Below are positions 1-7,441 of a DNA stretch of 64,000 bases, in pieces. The stretch comes from Streptomyces sp. NBC_00094. GTDB taxonomy: Bacteria > Actinomycetota > Actinomycetes > Streptomycetales > Streptomycetaceae. The position numbers and the translations under genes are program-made. The notes below the pieces were generated by a model. It was not told the DNA's origin. It saw only the letters and a program-made list of their open reading frames with translations, and did not search any database. The first letter of the stretch is position 1. Each line of letters begins with the position of its first letter. The stretch is taken from the NCBI RefSeq assembly GCF_026343125.1, contig NZ_JAPEMB010000001.1, positions 6,825,501 to 6,889,500 on the forward strand, written 5' to 3'.

Positions 1-725
1 GGAAGTACGTCTTCCTCTGCACCAACGCGATGCTGCTCCGCAAGAAGCTGGAGAAGTTCACGCCCTCGCCGTACTTCGCCTTCGCCGTGCACATCGACGG
101 CCTGCGCGAGCGGCACGACGAGTCCGTCGCCAAGGAGGGTGTGTTCGACGAGGCGGTGGCGGCCATCAAGGAGGCCAAGCGGCGCGGCTTCCGCGTCACC
201 ACCAATTCGACCTTCTTCAACACCGACACCCCGCAGACCATCATCGAGGTGCTCAATTTCCTCAACGACGACCTCCAGGTCGACGAAATGATGATCTCGC
301 CCGCCTACGCCTACGAGAAGGCCCCCGACCAGGAGCACTTCCTCGGCGTCGAGCAGACCCGCGAACTCTTCAAGAAGGCCTTCGCGGGCGGGAACAGGCG
401 TCGCTGGCGCCTCAACCACTCCCCGCTCTTCCTGGACTTCCTGGAAGGAAAGGCCGATTTCCCGTGCACGGCCTGGGCCATTCCCAACTACTCGCTCTTC
501 GGCTGGCAGCGCCCCTGCTATCTGATGAGCGACGGATACGTGCCCACGTACCGCGAACTCGTCGAGGACACCGACTGGGACAAGTACGGCCGCGGTAAGG
601 ACCCGCGCTGCGCCAACTGCATGGCGCACTGCGGGTACGAACCCACCGCCGTCCTCGCCACCATGGGGTCCCTCAAGGAATCCCTGCGCGCGATCAGGGA
701 GACCGTCTCCGGGAACAGCTCGTGA
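1..725 (+). CDS. hpnH: HpnH, adenosylhopene-forming radical SAM enzyme (5' end outside window)
   Basis: The reading frame is open from the left edge, so this is the C-terminal part of a longer gene; the radical SAM cysteine triad must lie upstream. The visible part keeps features of the HpnH family: a HIDGLRERHD segment, an MMISPAYAYEKAPDQ segment and a C-terminal cysteine cluster (CANCMAHCG) that likely binds an auxiliary centre. HpnH joins a 5'-deoxyadenosyl group to diploptene, the first step of the C35 hopanoid side chain. The next gene is a hopanoid-type aminotransferase 13 bp downstream, which fits a hopanoid cluster continuing to the left. Confidence 0.9.
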   Translation, partial: KYVFLCTNAMLLRKKLEKFTPSPYFAFAVHIDGLRERHDESVAKEGVFDEAVAAIKEAKRRGFRVTTNSTFFNTDTPQTIIEVLNFLNDDLQVDEMMISPAYAYEKAPDQEHFLGVEQTRELFKKAFAGGNRRRWRLNHSPLFLDFLEGKADFPCTAWAIPNYSLFGWQRPCYLMSDGYVPTYRELVEDTDWDKYGRGKDPRCANCMAHCGYEPTAVLATMGSLKESLRAIRETVSGNSS

Positions 726-738
726 GAGCGGGGGAACG

Positions 739-2139
739 ATGAGCGAGGGCGCGACGAGCGGGGAGTTCGACCTGCGGGCGCTGCTCGCCGAGCGCGGCGG
801 CGAGCGGTACGAGTTGCACGCCACGTACCTCAACCACCAGCTGCCGCGCATGCTCCGCACCATCGGCTTCGACAAGGTGTACGAGCGGGCGGAGGGCGCC
901 CACTTCTGGGACGCCGACGGCGTCGACCACCTCGACATGCTCGCCGGCTTCGGCGTGATGGGCCTCGGACGGCACCACCCCGTCGTCCGCAAGGCCCTCC
1001 ACGACGTCCTGGACGCCCAGCTCGCCGACCTCACCCGCTTCGACTGCCAGCCCCTGCCGGGACTGCTCGCCGAGCGGCTGCTCAGCCACAGCCCGCACCT
1101 CGACCGGGTCTTCTTCGGCAACAGCGGCACCGAGGCCGTGGAGACCGCCCTGAAGTTCGCCCGGTACGCCACCGGGCGGCCGAGGGTGCTCTACTGCGAC
1201 CACGCCTTCCACGGACTCACCACCGGCTCCCTCTCCGTCAACGGGGAGCAGGGCTTCCGGGAGGGCTTCGACCCGCTGCTCCCGGACACCGCGATCGCCC
1301 TCGGCGACCTCGAAGCCCTGGAGCGGGAGCTGCGCCGGGGCGACGTGGCCGCCTTCGTCGTGGAGCCGATCCAGGGCAAGGGCGTCCACGAGGCGCCGCC
1401 CGGTTTCCTGCGCGCCGCCCAGGAGCTGCTGCACCGGCACGGCGCGCTGCTCATCGTGGACGAGGTGCAGACCGGCCTCGGCAGGACCGGCGACTTCTAC
1501 GCGTACCAGCACGAGCCGGGGGTCGAACCGGACCTGGTCTGCGTCGCCAAGGCGCTCTCCGGCGGCTACGTGCCGGTCGGCGCCACCCTCGGCAAGGACT
1601 GGATCTTCAAGAAGGTCTACTCGTCGATGGACCGGGTCCTCGTCCACTCGGCGAGCTTCGGATCGAACGCGCAGGCCATGGCCGCCGGGCTCGCCGTCCT
1701 CTCGGTCATGGAGAGCGAGGACACGGTCGCCCATGTCCGGCGGACCGGCGGACTGCTCCGGTCCCGGCTGGAGGAGCTCGTACCCCGGTACGAGCTGCTG
1801 CACGAGGTCCGCGGGCGCGGGCTGATGATCGGGATCGAGTTCGGCCGGCCGTCCTCGCTGGGGCTGCGCGGCCGCTGGGCCATGCTCCAGGCGGCCCGCA
1901 AGGGGCTCTTCGCCCAGATGGTCGTCGTACCCCTGCTCCAGCGGCACCGGATCCTCACCCAGGTCTCCGGCGACCATCTGGAGGTGATCAAGCTGATCCC
2001 GCCGCTGGTGATCGACGAGGCGGACGTGGACCGGTTCGTCACCGCCTTCACGGCGGTCATGGACGAGGCCCACGGCGGCGGCGGGCTGATGTGGGACTTC
2101 GGGAAGACGCTGGTGAAGCAGGCCGTGGCGCAACGCTGA
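739..2139 (+). CDS. hpnO: Class III PLP aminotransferase of the hopanoid cluster (HpnO-like)
   Basis: A 466-residue class III (ornithine/acetylornithine type) aminotransferase. GNSGTEA near residues 128-134 binds the cofactor phosphate, E209 lies in VEPIQGKG, DEVQTGLGRTG starts at D241, and the PLP lysine is K271 in VAKALSGG. ATG at 739 follows a GGGGGAA ribosome site. It sits 13 bp after hpnH, so the two are probably co-transcribed. In known hopanoid clusters this family aminates C35 of ribosylhopane-derived intermediates to give aminobacteriohopanetriol. That substrate is inferred from position; other class III transaminases look similar. Confidence 0.83.
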   Translation: MSEGATSGEFDLRALLAERGGERYELHATYLNHQLPRMLRTIGFDKVYERAEGAHFWDADGVDHLDMLAGFGVMGLGRHHPVVRKALHDVLDAQLADLTRFDCQPLPGLLAERLLSHSPHLDRVFFGNSGTEAVETALKFARYATGRPRVLYCDHAFHGLTTGSLSVNGEQGFREGFDPLLPDTAIALGDLEALERELRRGDVAAFVVEPIQGKGVHEAPPGFLRAAQELLHRHGALLIVDEVQTGLGRTGDFYAYQHEPGVEPDLVCVAKALSGGYVPVGATLGKDWIFKKVYSSMDRVLVHSASFGSNAQAMAAGLAVLSVMESEDTVAHVRRTGGLLRSRLEELVPRYELLHEVRGRGLMIGIEFGRPSSLGLRGRWAMLQAARKGLFAQMVVVPLLQRHRILTQVSGDHLEVIKLIPPLVIDEADVDRFVTAFTAVMDEAHGGGGLMWDFGKTLVKQAVAQR

Positions 2140-2159
2140 CCCGTCCGGGCCCCGGATCT

Positions 2160-2194
2160 TTGCCTCTGAGGCAAGAAACTTGCCTCAGAGGCAT
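2160..2194. promoter_or_regulatory. Tandem palindromic operators before the XRE-cupin gene
   Basis: Two 15-bp palindromes, TTGCCTC-T-GAGGCAA (2160-2174) and TTGCCTC-A-GAGGCAT (2180-2194), have centres exactly 20 bp apart, about two helical turns. The downstream one ends 20 bp before the ATG at 2215. The arrangement fits cooperative binding of two dimers and autoregulation by the XRE-cupin protein encoded next; the binding protein is inferred. Confidence 0.75.
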
Positions 2195-2214
2195 GATCCT
2201 GGCGGAATGGACGC

Positions 2215-2844
2215 ATGGACCACGTCCCCGGGGAAACCTCCCCGGACCCCGCCACCTCCGGCGTCCTGCCCGACGTCGCCCCGCAGCTGCGGGCCCTGCG
2301 CCGCCGCCGGGGGCTCACCCTGGAGGCCGCCGCCCAGCGGGCCGGCCTCTCGCCGGCCCACCTCTCCCGCCTGGAGACGGGGAACCGGCAACCCTCGCTG
2401 CCGATGCTGCTCGCCCTCGCCCGTATCTACGGTACGACGGTCTCCGAGCTCCTCGGCGAGACACCGCCCGAGCGCGACCCGGTCGTCCGGGCCGACCGCT
2501 CCGAGCCCGTCGAGGCCGACGGCTGGATCTACCGGCAGGCGGGCGGCGCCGGCCGGGCCCTGCAGTGCCTGCGCGTCCACGTGCCGTACGCCACCCGGGC
2601 CGACATCGTGCGCGTCCACCCCGGCGAGGAGTGGATCCACGTCCTGGAGGGCCGGGTGCGGCTCGCGCTCGGCGACGCCGTCCATGTCCTCGATCCCGGG
2701 GACAGCGCGCACTTCGACTCCCTCACCCCGCACCGCATCGGCGCCGCCACCTCCGGCGGGGCCGAGCTGCTCTTCGTCCACACCCTGATGCAGAGTCCCG
2801 TCGCCGAGCTGTGCCTCGGCGACGGAACCCCGCACCGGCGCTGA
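2215..2844 (+). CDS. XRE-family transcriptional regulator with C-terminal cupin domain
   Basis: A 209-residue two-domain regulator. Residues about 22-80 form a Cro/C1-type helix-turn-helix (LRALRRRRGLTLEAAAQRAG, then AHLSRLETGNRQPS), and residues about 115-195 form a cupin_2 barrel (HPGEEWIHVLEGRV, DPGDSAHFDS, PHRIG). Members of this group sense small ligands through the cupin and usually repress or activate a neighbouring gene. Two palindromes directly upstream are the likely operator. A small membrane-protein gene lies 50 bp downstream and is the likely partner or target. The ligand is unknown. Confidence 0.88.
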   Translation: MDHVPGETSPDPATSGVLPDVAPQLRALRRRRGLTLEAAAQRAGLSPAHLSRLETGNRQPSLPMLLALARIYGTTVSELLGETPPERDPVVRADRSEPVEADGWIYRQAGGAGRALQCLRVHVPYATRADIVRVHPGEEWIHVLEGRVRLALGDAVHVLDPGDSAHFDSLTPHRIGAATSGGAELLFVHTLMQSPVAELCLGDGTPHRR

Positions 2845-2894
2845 ACCCGTGCGGCTGCTCCTCCGGAGCGGCCACTCCTTCGGAAAGGACCGAT

Positions 2895-3047
2895 ATGTCC
2901 GAGAAGCCCCGACTGGTCACCGGCGAAGAGCGCGGTGAGGGCAAGTTCCCCAAGGGGCTGGTGCTCCGCCTCTTCGCCTACCTGATCGCCGGTCACCTCT
3001 TCGCCGGATTCCTCTACCTGCTGTTCACGCTGGGCGGGCAGAGCTAG
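2895..3047 (+). CDS. Small single-helix membrane protein, DUF6126-like
   Basis: A 50-residue protein starting MSEKPRLVTGEERGEGKFPK, followed by one hydrophobic helix (residues about 22-46, LVLRLFAYLIAGHLFAGFLY...) and a short polar end. ATG 2895 is preceded by GGAAAGGA at 2882-2889. The sequence resembles the DUF6126 small proteins that accompany XRE-cupin regulators in Streptomyces; this is recalled, not searched. Its stop codon lies within the left arm of a long hairpin. Function is unknown; a role in membrane stress or transport linked to the cupin regulator is only a guess. Confidence 0.78.
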   Translation: MSEKPRLVTGEERGEGKFPKGLVLRLFAYLIAGHLFAGFLYLLFTLGGQS

Positions 3048-3105
3048 GGGGCGTCTTGCCGATCAGGCCGGGCTCGCGGGGCCTGATCGGCAAGAAACCC
3101 CCTAG
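3044..3105 (+). terminator. Long inverted repeat, probable bidirectional terminator
   Basis: A nested hairpin. The outer arms are CTAGGGGG (3044-3051) and CCCCCTAG (3098-3105). The inner 15-bp perfect arms are CTTGCCGATCAGGCC (3055-3069) and its complement (3080-3094), with a 10-nt loop. It separates the convergent small membrane-protein gene and the tyrosine phosphatase gene. No T-run follows, as is usual in Streptomyces. Bases 3046-3073 recur exactly at 23248-23275. Confidence 0.7.
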
Positions 3106-3141
3106 TAGGGGGTCCCGTGAGGGTGGCCCCCGGTCTCACGG

Positions 3142-3963
3142 TCACGCCTCGGTGAGCAGGCGCTCCCGCAGTCGCTCGCGGGTCTCGGGAGCAAGCTTGA
3201 GCCCCTCCGTGAGGTACGTCTCCACCGAGCCCCAGGTCGCCTCGATCGTCTCCAGGGCGGCCCGCAGGTACTCCGCCCGCGCGTCGAAGAGCGGGCTCAG
3301 CAGCTCCATCACCTCGGGCGACATCGCGTCCGCGGAGGTGGAGCTGCGGCGCACCTTGTAGCGGCGGTGCGGGTCGTTCGACTTCACGTAGTCGGCCTCG
3401 ATCGCCTCCCGCTCGACCCCGAGGGCGAGCAGCGTGATGGCGATGGAGAGGCCGGCCCGGTCCTTGCCCGCGGCGCAGTGCATCAGGGCCGGGACGCTCT
3501 CCTCCGCCATGGCGTGCAGGATCCGGCTGTGCTCCGAGGTCCGCTCGATCACCATCTTCCGGTACGAGTCGGACATTCGGGTCGCCGCCTTGTCGTCGCC
3601 CAGGATCTCCCGCAGCTGGGCGATGTCGCCGTCGCGCACCAGCTTCCAGAACTCCTTGCCGTCGGCCGGGTCGTTGAGCGGTATGTTCACGTTCCGCACG
3701 CCGGGGAGTTCGACGTCCGCGCCCTCGATCCTGACGTCGGCCTCGTTGCGGAAGTCGAAGACGGTGTGCAGGCCCAGCGAGGCGAGGAAGGCGGCGTCCG
3801 CCTCGGTCGCGTGGGCCAGGTGGCCGCTGCGGAAGAGGCGACCGGGCCGCACGGCGCGCCCGTCCGTCGTCGGCAGGCCGCCCACGTCCCGGAAGTTGCG
3901 GACCTCCGCCAGCTCGGGCTCGTTCGCTTCGGTGGGCGGGACCTGCGGCAGCTGCTGCGTCAC
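3142..3963 (-). CDS. Tyrosine-protein phosphatase (Y_phosphatase3 type)
   Basis: A 273-residue cytoplasmic protein with the cysteine phosphatase loop HCAAGKDRAG (nucleophile C163, phosphate-binding R169) and the family opening NFRDVGGLPTTDG with RLFRSGHL. A conserved aspartate-rich loop (FDFRNEADV) lies near residue 70. This family (PF13350) removes phosphate from tyrosine or other phospho-ligands; in mycobacteria the relative PtpB acts on lipid and protein phosphates. It is a lone gene transcribed towards the hairpin at 3044-3105. The physiological substrate cannot be told from sequence. Confidence 0.88.
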   Translation of the reverse strand: MTQQLPQVPPTEANEPELAEVRNFRDVGGLPTTDGRAVRPGRLFRSGHLAHATEADAAFLASLGLHTVFDFRNEADVRIEGADVELPGVRNVNIPLNDPADGKEFWKLVRDGDIAQLREILGDDKAATRMSDSYRKMVIERTSEHSRILHAMAEESVPALMHCAAGKDRAGLSIAITLLALGVEREAIEADYVKSNDPHRRYKVRRSSTSADAMSPEVMELLSPLFDARAEYLRAALETIEATWGSVETYLTEGLKLAPETRERLRERLLTEA

Positions 3964-4284
3964 GGATGCTCCTGGGTGTCGACGTTCGGGCGCCCGATGC
4001 GAGATCGGTTCCTAGGGCAATCATCCAGGTGGGGAGGGGGTAGCGCACCCCCTCGGACGGGAATGGGCGATCTGTCCGAAATGGGATGTTGGGTAGAACA
4101 AGCCCTGTTTGAGGGTGAGATGACGGGGTGCCGCGTGAGCAGGGTCATAGAGGTGACGGATCGTGGCTGACGGCCCGGAGCAAATCCCGTACGGAAAAAG
4201 GAAATCGAAGGACCGTCATCGACGGAGGGTGACCGGATTTCCGCCCGGAATTCGACCGAGGTAATGCCGGGCGATATTTACGGC
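3964..4284. other. Intergenic region without a recognisable gene
   Basis: This region lies between the divergent tyrosine phosphatase and M23 peptidase genes. It is less GC-rich than the genes and has no open frame with convincing codon use. It must hold the phosphatase promoter; no clear -35/-10 pair was identified for it. Confidence 0.4.
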
Positions 4285-4314
4285 TTGTTCGCTCCGACCC
4301 CACTCGTCTAGCGT
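4285..4314 (+). promoter_or_regulatory. Possible HrdB-type promoter for the riboswitch leader
   Basis: TTGTTC (4285-4290) and TAGCGT (4309-4314) are separated by 18 bp and lie about 50 bp before the riboswitch-like leader of the M23 peptidase gene. TAGCGT is a common -10 form in Streptomyces. The call rests on consensus and position only. Confidence 0.45.
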
Positions 4315-4364
4315 CACCGTCAATCCGGTCGGACCGCCGAATCCTGCCACCGTCCGGAATCCGC

Positions 4365-4510
4365 ACTCATCCCGAACGTGGCAGGAGCGGGGGACCCAGG
4401 AAGTACGCCGGTCCCGCGACGCAGGACGGCTTTGGGGTGAAGCCGCGTGAGAACGCGGCCGGGCATCTCCAGTCCGAACCCGACAGCTCACCTCGTAGGC
4501 GCCGGAGAGG
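4365..4510 (+). promoter_or_regulatory. ydaO/yuaA-type c-di-AMP riboswitch
   Basis: The leader of the M23 peptidase gene has the conserved blocks of the ydaO-yuaA class: GCGGGGGACCCA near 4387-4400, GGGGTGAAGCCGC near 4434-4447, GGGCATCTCC near 4462, CCGAACCCGACAGCTCACC near 4474-4492, and CTCGTAGGCG just before the ribosome site. The class binds cyclic di-AMP and in actinobacteria usually sits before cell-wall hydrolase genes and switches them off when the ligand is abundant. Exact ends are approximate. Confidence 0.88.
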
Positions 4511-4518
4511 AATTCGTC

Positions 4519-5541
4519 ATGCCCGCGAACGGTAAGCACCGCCGCCCCAAGATCAACCCCATCACGCGTGGAATCGTCGCCGCCGGTACCGGAGGTGCCG
4601 TCGTCGCCCTTCCGCTCTTCGGTGCGACCGCCGCCCACGCCGTCGAGCCGGCCGCCCCGGCCGCCGTGTCGGGCCAGGTCGTGGCCGTCGCCGCTCAGGC
4701 GAAGGCCCCCGCCGCCCTCCAGGCCGCGCCCGCCGCCGCCGTGAAGGCCGCGCCGACGACGTACTCCGTCGTCAGCGGCGACTACCTGTCGAAGATCGCC
4801 ACCGAGCACCACCTCTCGGGCGGCTGGCAGAAGCTGTACGAGGACAACCGCCAGGTCGTCGGTGAGAACCCCTCGCTGATCCTGCCCGGCATGAAGCTCA
4901 CCCTCGGCGCCAAGAGCACCGCGGCCGCCACTCCGAAGAGCGCCGCGCCCAAGGCCGCCGCCCCGAAGAGCACGCCGAAGAGCAGCCCGAAGAGCAGCAA
5001 GAGCAGCTCCTCGCAGGGCTCCGGCGACGAGACCCGCGCCTCCCGCAGCAGCGAGCGCTCCTCCGCCCCGACCTCCACCGCCGCCCAGTCGGACGCGTCG
5101 ACCTCGTCGCGCTCCACCGGCTCCTCCGCCTCCGCTTCCGGCTGGGTCTCCCCGGTCAGCGGCGGCATCTCCACCCCGTACCGCGCCTCCGGCTCCATGT
5201 GGTCCTCCGGCTACCACACCGGTGTCGACTTCATCGCCTCCTCCGGTACGACCGTCCGCGCCGTCGGCGCCGGCACCGTCGTCTCGGCCGGCTGGAGCGG
5301 CGCCTACGGCAACGAGGTCGTCATCCAGCACGCCGACGGCAGCTACTCGCAGTACGCGCACCTCTCCTCCCTCGCCATCTCCTCCGGCCAGTCCGTGAGC
5401 GGTGGCCAGCAGATCGGCCTCTCCGGCTCCACCGGCAACTCCACCGGACCGCACCTCCACTTCGAGATCCGCACCTCGCCGAGCTACGGCTCCGACGTGG
5501 ACCCGCTCGCGTACCTGCGCCAGCACGGCGTCTCCATCTGA
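4519..5541 (+). CDS. Secreted LysM and M23 peptidoglycan endopeptidase
   Basis: A 340-residue exported protein. It has a basic N-terminus and hydrophobic signal ending AHA near residue 39, a LysM-like domain at about 80-132 (YSVVSGDYLSKIA to LPGMKLTLG), a Lys/Ser/Pro/Ala linker, and a C-terminal M23 metallopeptidase. Zinc ligands are in HTGVD (HxxxD) and PHLHFE (HxH). M23 enzymes cut peptidoglycan cross-bridges; LysM anchors the enzyme to the wall. ATG 4519 is preceded by GGAGAGGA. The frame is open further upstream, but that part is the riboswitch leader. Control by c-di-AMP would tie wall hydrolysis to growth or spore germination. Confidence 0.92.
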   Translation: MPANGKHRRPKINPITRGIVAAGTGGAVVALPLFGATAAHAVEPAAPAAVSGQVVAVAAQAKAPAALQAAPAAAVKAAPTTYSVVSGDYLSKIATEHHLSGGWQKLYEDNRQVVGENPSLILPGMKLTLGAKSTAAATPKSAAPKAAAPKSTPKSSPKSSKSSSSQGSGDETRASRSSERSSAPTSTAAQSDASTSSRSTGSSASASGWVSPVSGGISTPYRASGSMWSSGYHTGVDFIASSGTTVRAVGAGTVVSAGWSGAYGNEVVIQHADGSYSQYAHLSSLAISSGQSVSGGQQIGLSGSTGNSTGPHLHFEIRTSPSYGSDVDPLAYLRQHGVSI

Positions 5542-5559
5542 GACCCCTCGCTCGAACGA

Positions 5560-5585
5560 CGGCCCGGCACTCCTGTGCCGGGCCG
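5560..5585 (+). terminator. Hairpin terminator after the M23 gene
   Basis: A perfect 11-bp stem, CGGCCCGGCAC at 5560-5570 pairing with GTGCCGGGCCG at 5575-5585, has a 4-nt loop and lies 18 bp after the stop codon of the M23 peptidase gene. Confidence 0.75.
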
Positions 5586-5735
5586 TCGGCGTTTCCTGCC
5601 GGGCCTTCGGCGTTCCTGACACATTCCGAGACCTATTCCGGCTTGGCGGAATCTTTATCGGTGGCATATCTCACGCTCCGTCAACCCTTCCTTACGGTCG
5701 CGTAGGTCACAGCCGAAAGGGAAGGATGTGCTCCC

Positions 5736-6530
5736 GTGGCAGACGATTCGAGATCAACAGACAAGAACGCATTCGGGTCGTACGCGGCGATCGGTGACAG
5801 CTTCACCGAGGGCGTCGGAGACCCCGGGCCCGACGGGACGTATGTCGGCTGGGCGGACCGTTTCGCGGTCCTGCTCGCCGACCAGCTGCCGGAGCACGAC
5901 GCCTTCCGCTACGCCAACCTGGCCGTACGCGGGCGCCTTCTCGATCAGATCGTGGCGGAACAGGTCCCCCGGGCGAAGGAACTCGCCCCCGACCTGGTGA
6001 CCTTCTGTGCCGGCGGCAACGACATCATCCGTCCCGGCACGGACCCCGACGACGTGGCCGAGCGCTTCGAGCGCGCCGTCGCGGACCTGACCTCCGCCGT
6101 CGGCACCGTGATGGTGACCACCGGCTTCGACACCCGTGACATCCCCGTGCTCCGGCACCTGCGCGGCAAGATCGCCACCTACACCGCCCACGTCCGGTCC
6201 ATCGCGGACCGCTACGACTGCCCGGTGCTCGACCTGTGGTCCCTCAAGTCGGTCCAGGACCTGCAGGCCTGGGACGACGACCGGCTGCACCTCTCGCCCG
6301 ACGGCCACACCCGGGTCGCCCTGCGCGCCGCGCAGGTCCTCGGCATGCCCGTGCCCGCGGACCCGGACCAGCCGTGGCCGCCGCGCCCCCCGCGCGGCAC
6401 GCTGGAGGTGCGCCGCGACGACATCCACTGGGCCAAGGAGTACCTCGTGCCCTGGATCGGACGCAGGCTGCGGGGCGAGAGCTCGGGCGACCACGTCGAG
6501 GCCAAGCGCCCCGACCTCATGCCTCTCTGA
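5736..6530 (+). CDS. SGNH/GDSL-type esterase
   Basis: A 264-residue protein without a signal peptide. Block I is AAIGDSFTEG with nucleophile S22, block III is AGGNDIIRPG, and block V is DDRLHLSPDGH carrying the Asp-x-x-His pair. GTG start at 5736 follows a GGAAGGA site. SGNH enzymes hydrolyse ester or acyl bonds of lipids, sugars or thioesters; the substrate here is unknown. It is convergent with the radical SAM gene, and the two coding ends overlap by 14 bp (6517-6530). It is probably monocistronic. Confidence 0.87.
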   Translation: MADDSRSTDKNAFGSYAAIGDSFTEGVGDPGPDGTYVGWADRFAVLLADQLPEHDAFRYANLAVRGRLLDQIVAEQVPRAKELAPDLVTFCAGGNDIIRPGTDPDDVAERFERAVADLTSAVGTVMVTTGFDTRDIPVLRHLRGKIATYTAHVRSIADRYDCPVLDLWSLKSVQDLQAWDDDRLHLSPDGHTRVALRAAQVLGMPVPADPDQPWPPRPPRGTLEVRRDDIHWAKEYLVPWIGRRLRGESSGDHVEAKRPDLMPL

Positions 6531-7431
6531 GAGCCGCTCCGAGAGCGCTTCCGAGAGGTCTTCCGAGAGGTCTTCCGAGAGGCGACGGACCGCCGGCCGG
6601 GATCCGCTCCAGGACCCCGCCGGCGAACACGTCGTACAGCGGCAGCGTCTCCAGATGGACGTAGCCGATGTGACAGTCGCAGACGCCGAGGGGGCAGGCC
6701 CGGGGCCGGAGCGCGGCGCGGTACGAGCCGTCGTACAGGTTGCCCAGCTCGGCCTTGACGAAGTGGCAGCGCCGCACCGTCCCCTCGCCGTCCACCGAGA
6801 TCACCGACTCGCCGGTACGGCACGGCAGCCCCGCCGAGCGGTGCGGCCGTCTGCTGTACGGGAAGAGCGGATCGATTCCCGTCCACTCCTCGGCCTCCGC
6901 GTCCGTGTACGTGTGCCCCTCGGCCGCGTTCACCCAGAGGTAGACGTGCGGCGGCAGGTCGGCGCGCAGCCGGCGGGCGTCCTCCCGGTGCTCGGGCAGG
7001 CCGACCACGCCGACGCTGAACCGGATGCCCCGGTCCGACAGCTCGCGGCACTTGCCGAGGAACCGCTCGTACGGCGTCTGGCCCGGGTGGTACGTGCACC
7101 AGAGGGCCACGCTCTCCGGGTCCGCCTCCGCCAGCCAGTCGGTGCGGCAGCTCAGATTGGTCTGGATCGCCACCCGCTCGACGTGCGGCAGCCGCGACAG
7201 GTCGACAAGCGCCCGCCGGTACCAGGAGCGCACCAGGCCCTCGCCCCACGGGGTGAAGAGGATCCGCAGCCGGTCGCCCGTCTGCCCGGCGGCCCACTCC
7301 GTGAACCGGTCGAGCGCGGCCCGGTCCGCTCGCAACTGCTCGCGGCTGTCCCGGCGCTTGGCGAAGGGACAGTAGGGGCAGTCGAAGTCACAGGAGGAGA
7401 GCGGCCCACGGTAGAGCAGGGTCAGATCCAT
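6517..7431 (-). CDS. STM4011-family radical SAM protein
   Basis: A 304-residue radical SAM protein, last gene of a five-gene operon. The 4Fe-4S motif is C14-x3-C18-x2-C21 (CDFDCPYC). Downstream cysteines in LPCRTGESVISVDGEGTVRRCHFVKAELGNL and RPRACPLGVCDCHIGY resemble a SPASM-like auxiliary-cluster tail, typical of enzymes acting on peptides or other large substrates. The start MDLTLLYRG lies 10 bp after the STM4012 stop. The last about 20 residues (RPLGRPLGSALGAALREA) are encoded by a 12-bp tandem array and may be a recent extension. The family name is recalled from the Salmonella STM4011 annotation; its reaction is not known. Confidence 0.85.
   Translation of the reverse strand: MDLTLLYRGPLSSCDFDCPYCPFAKRRDSREQLRADRAALDRFTEWAAGQTGDRLRILFTPWGEGLVRSWYRRALVDLSRLPHVERVAIQTNLSCRTDWLAEADPESVALWCTYHPGQTPYERFLGKCRELSDRGIRFSVGVVGLPEHREDARRLRADLPPHVYLWVNAAEGHTYTDAEAEEWTGIDPLFPYSRRPHRSAGLPCRTGESVISVDGEGTVRRCHFVKAELGNLYDGSYRAALRPRACPLGVCDCHIGYVHLETLPLYDVFAGGVLERIPAGGPSPLGRPLGRPLGSALGAALREA
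6536..6583. repeat. 12-bp tandem repeat, four units
   Basis: Four units of the form CTTCCGAGAGGT (first unit GCTCCGAGAGCG, last ending GGC) lie just after the esterase stop codon. They encode the RPLGRPLG tail of the radical SAM protein on the other strand. Being in multiples of three, they change length without shifting the frame. Confidence 0.8.
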
Positions 7432-7441
7432 GCCGCGCCCC

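Noticed and set aside
694..2133. A 479-codon minus-strand frame opposite the aminotransferase
   Set aside because: It mirrors the GC-biased third positions of the plus-strand gene and has no family-like motifs or ribosome site.
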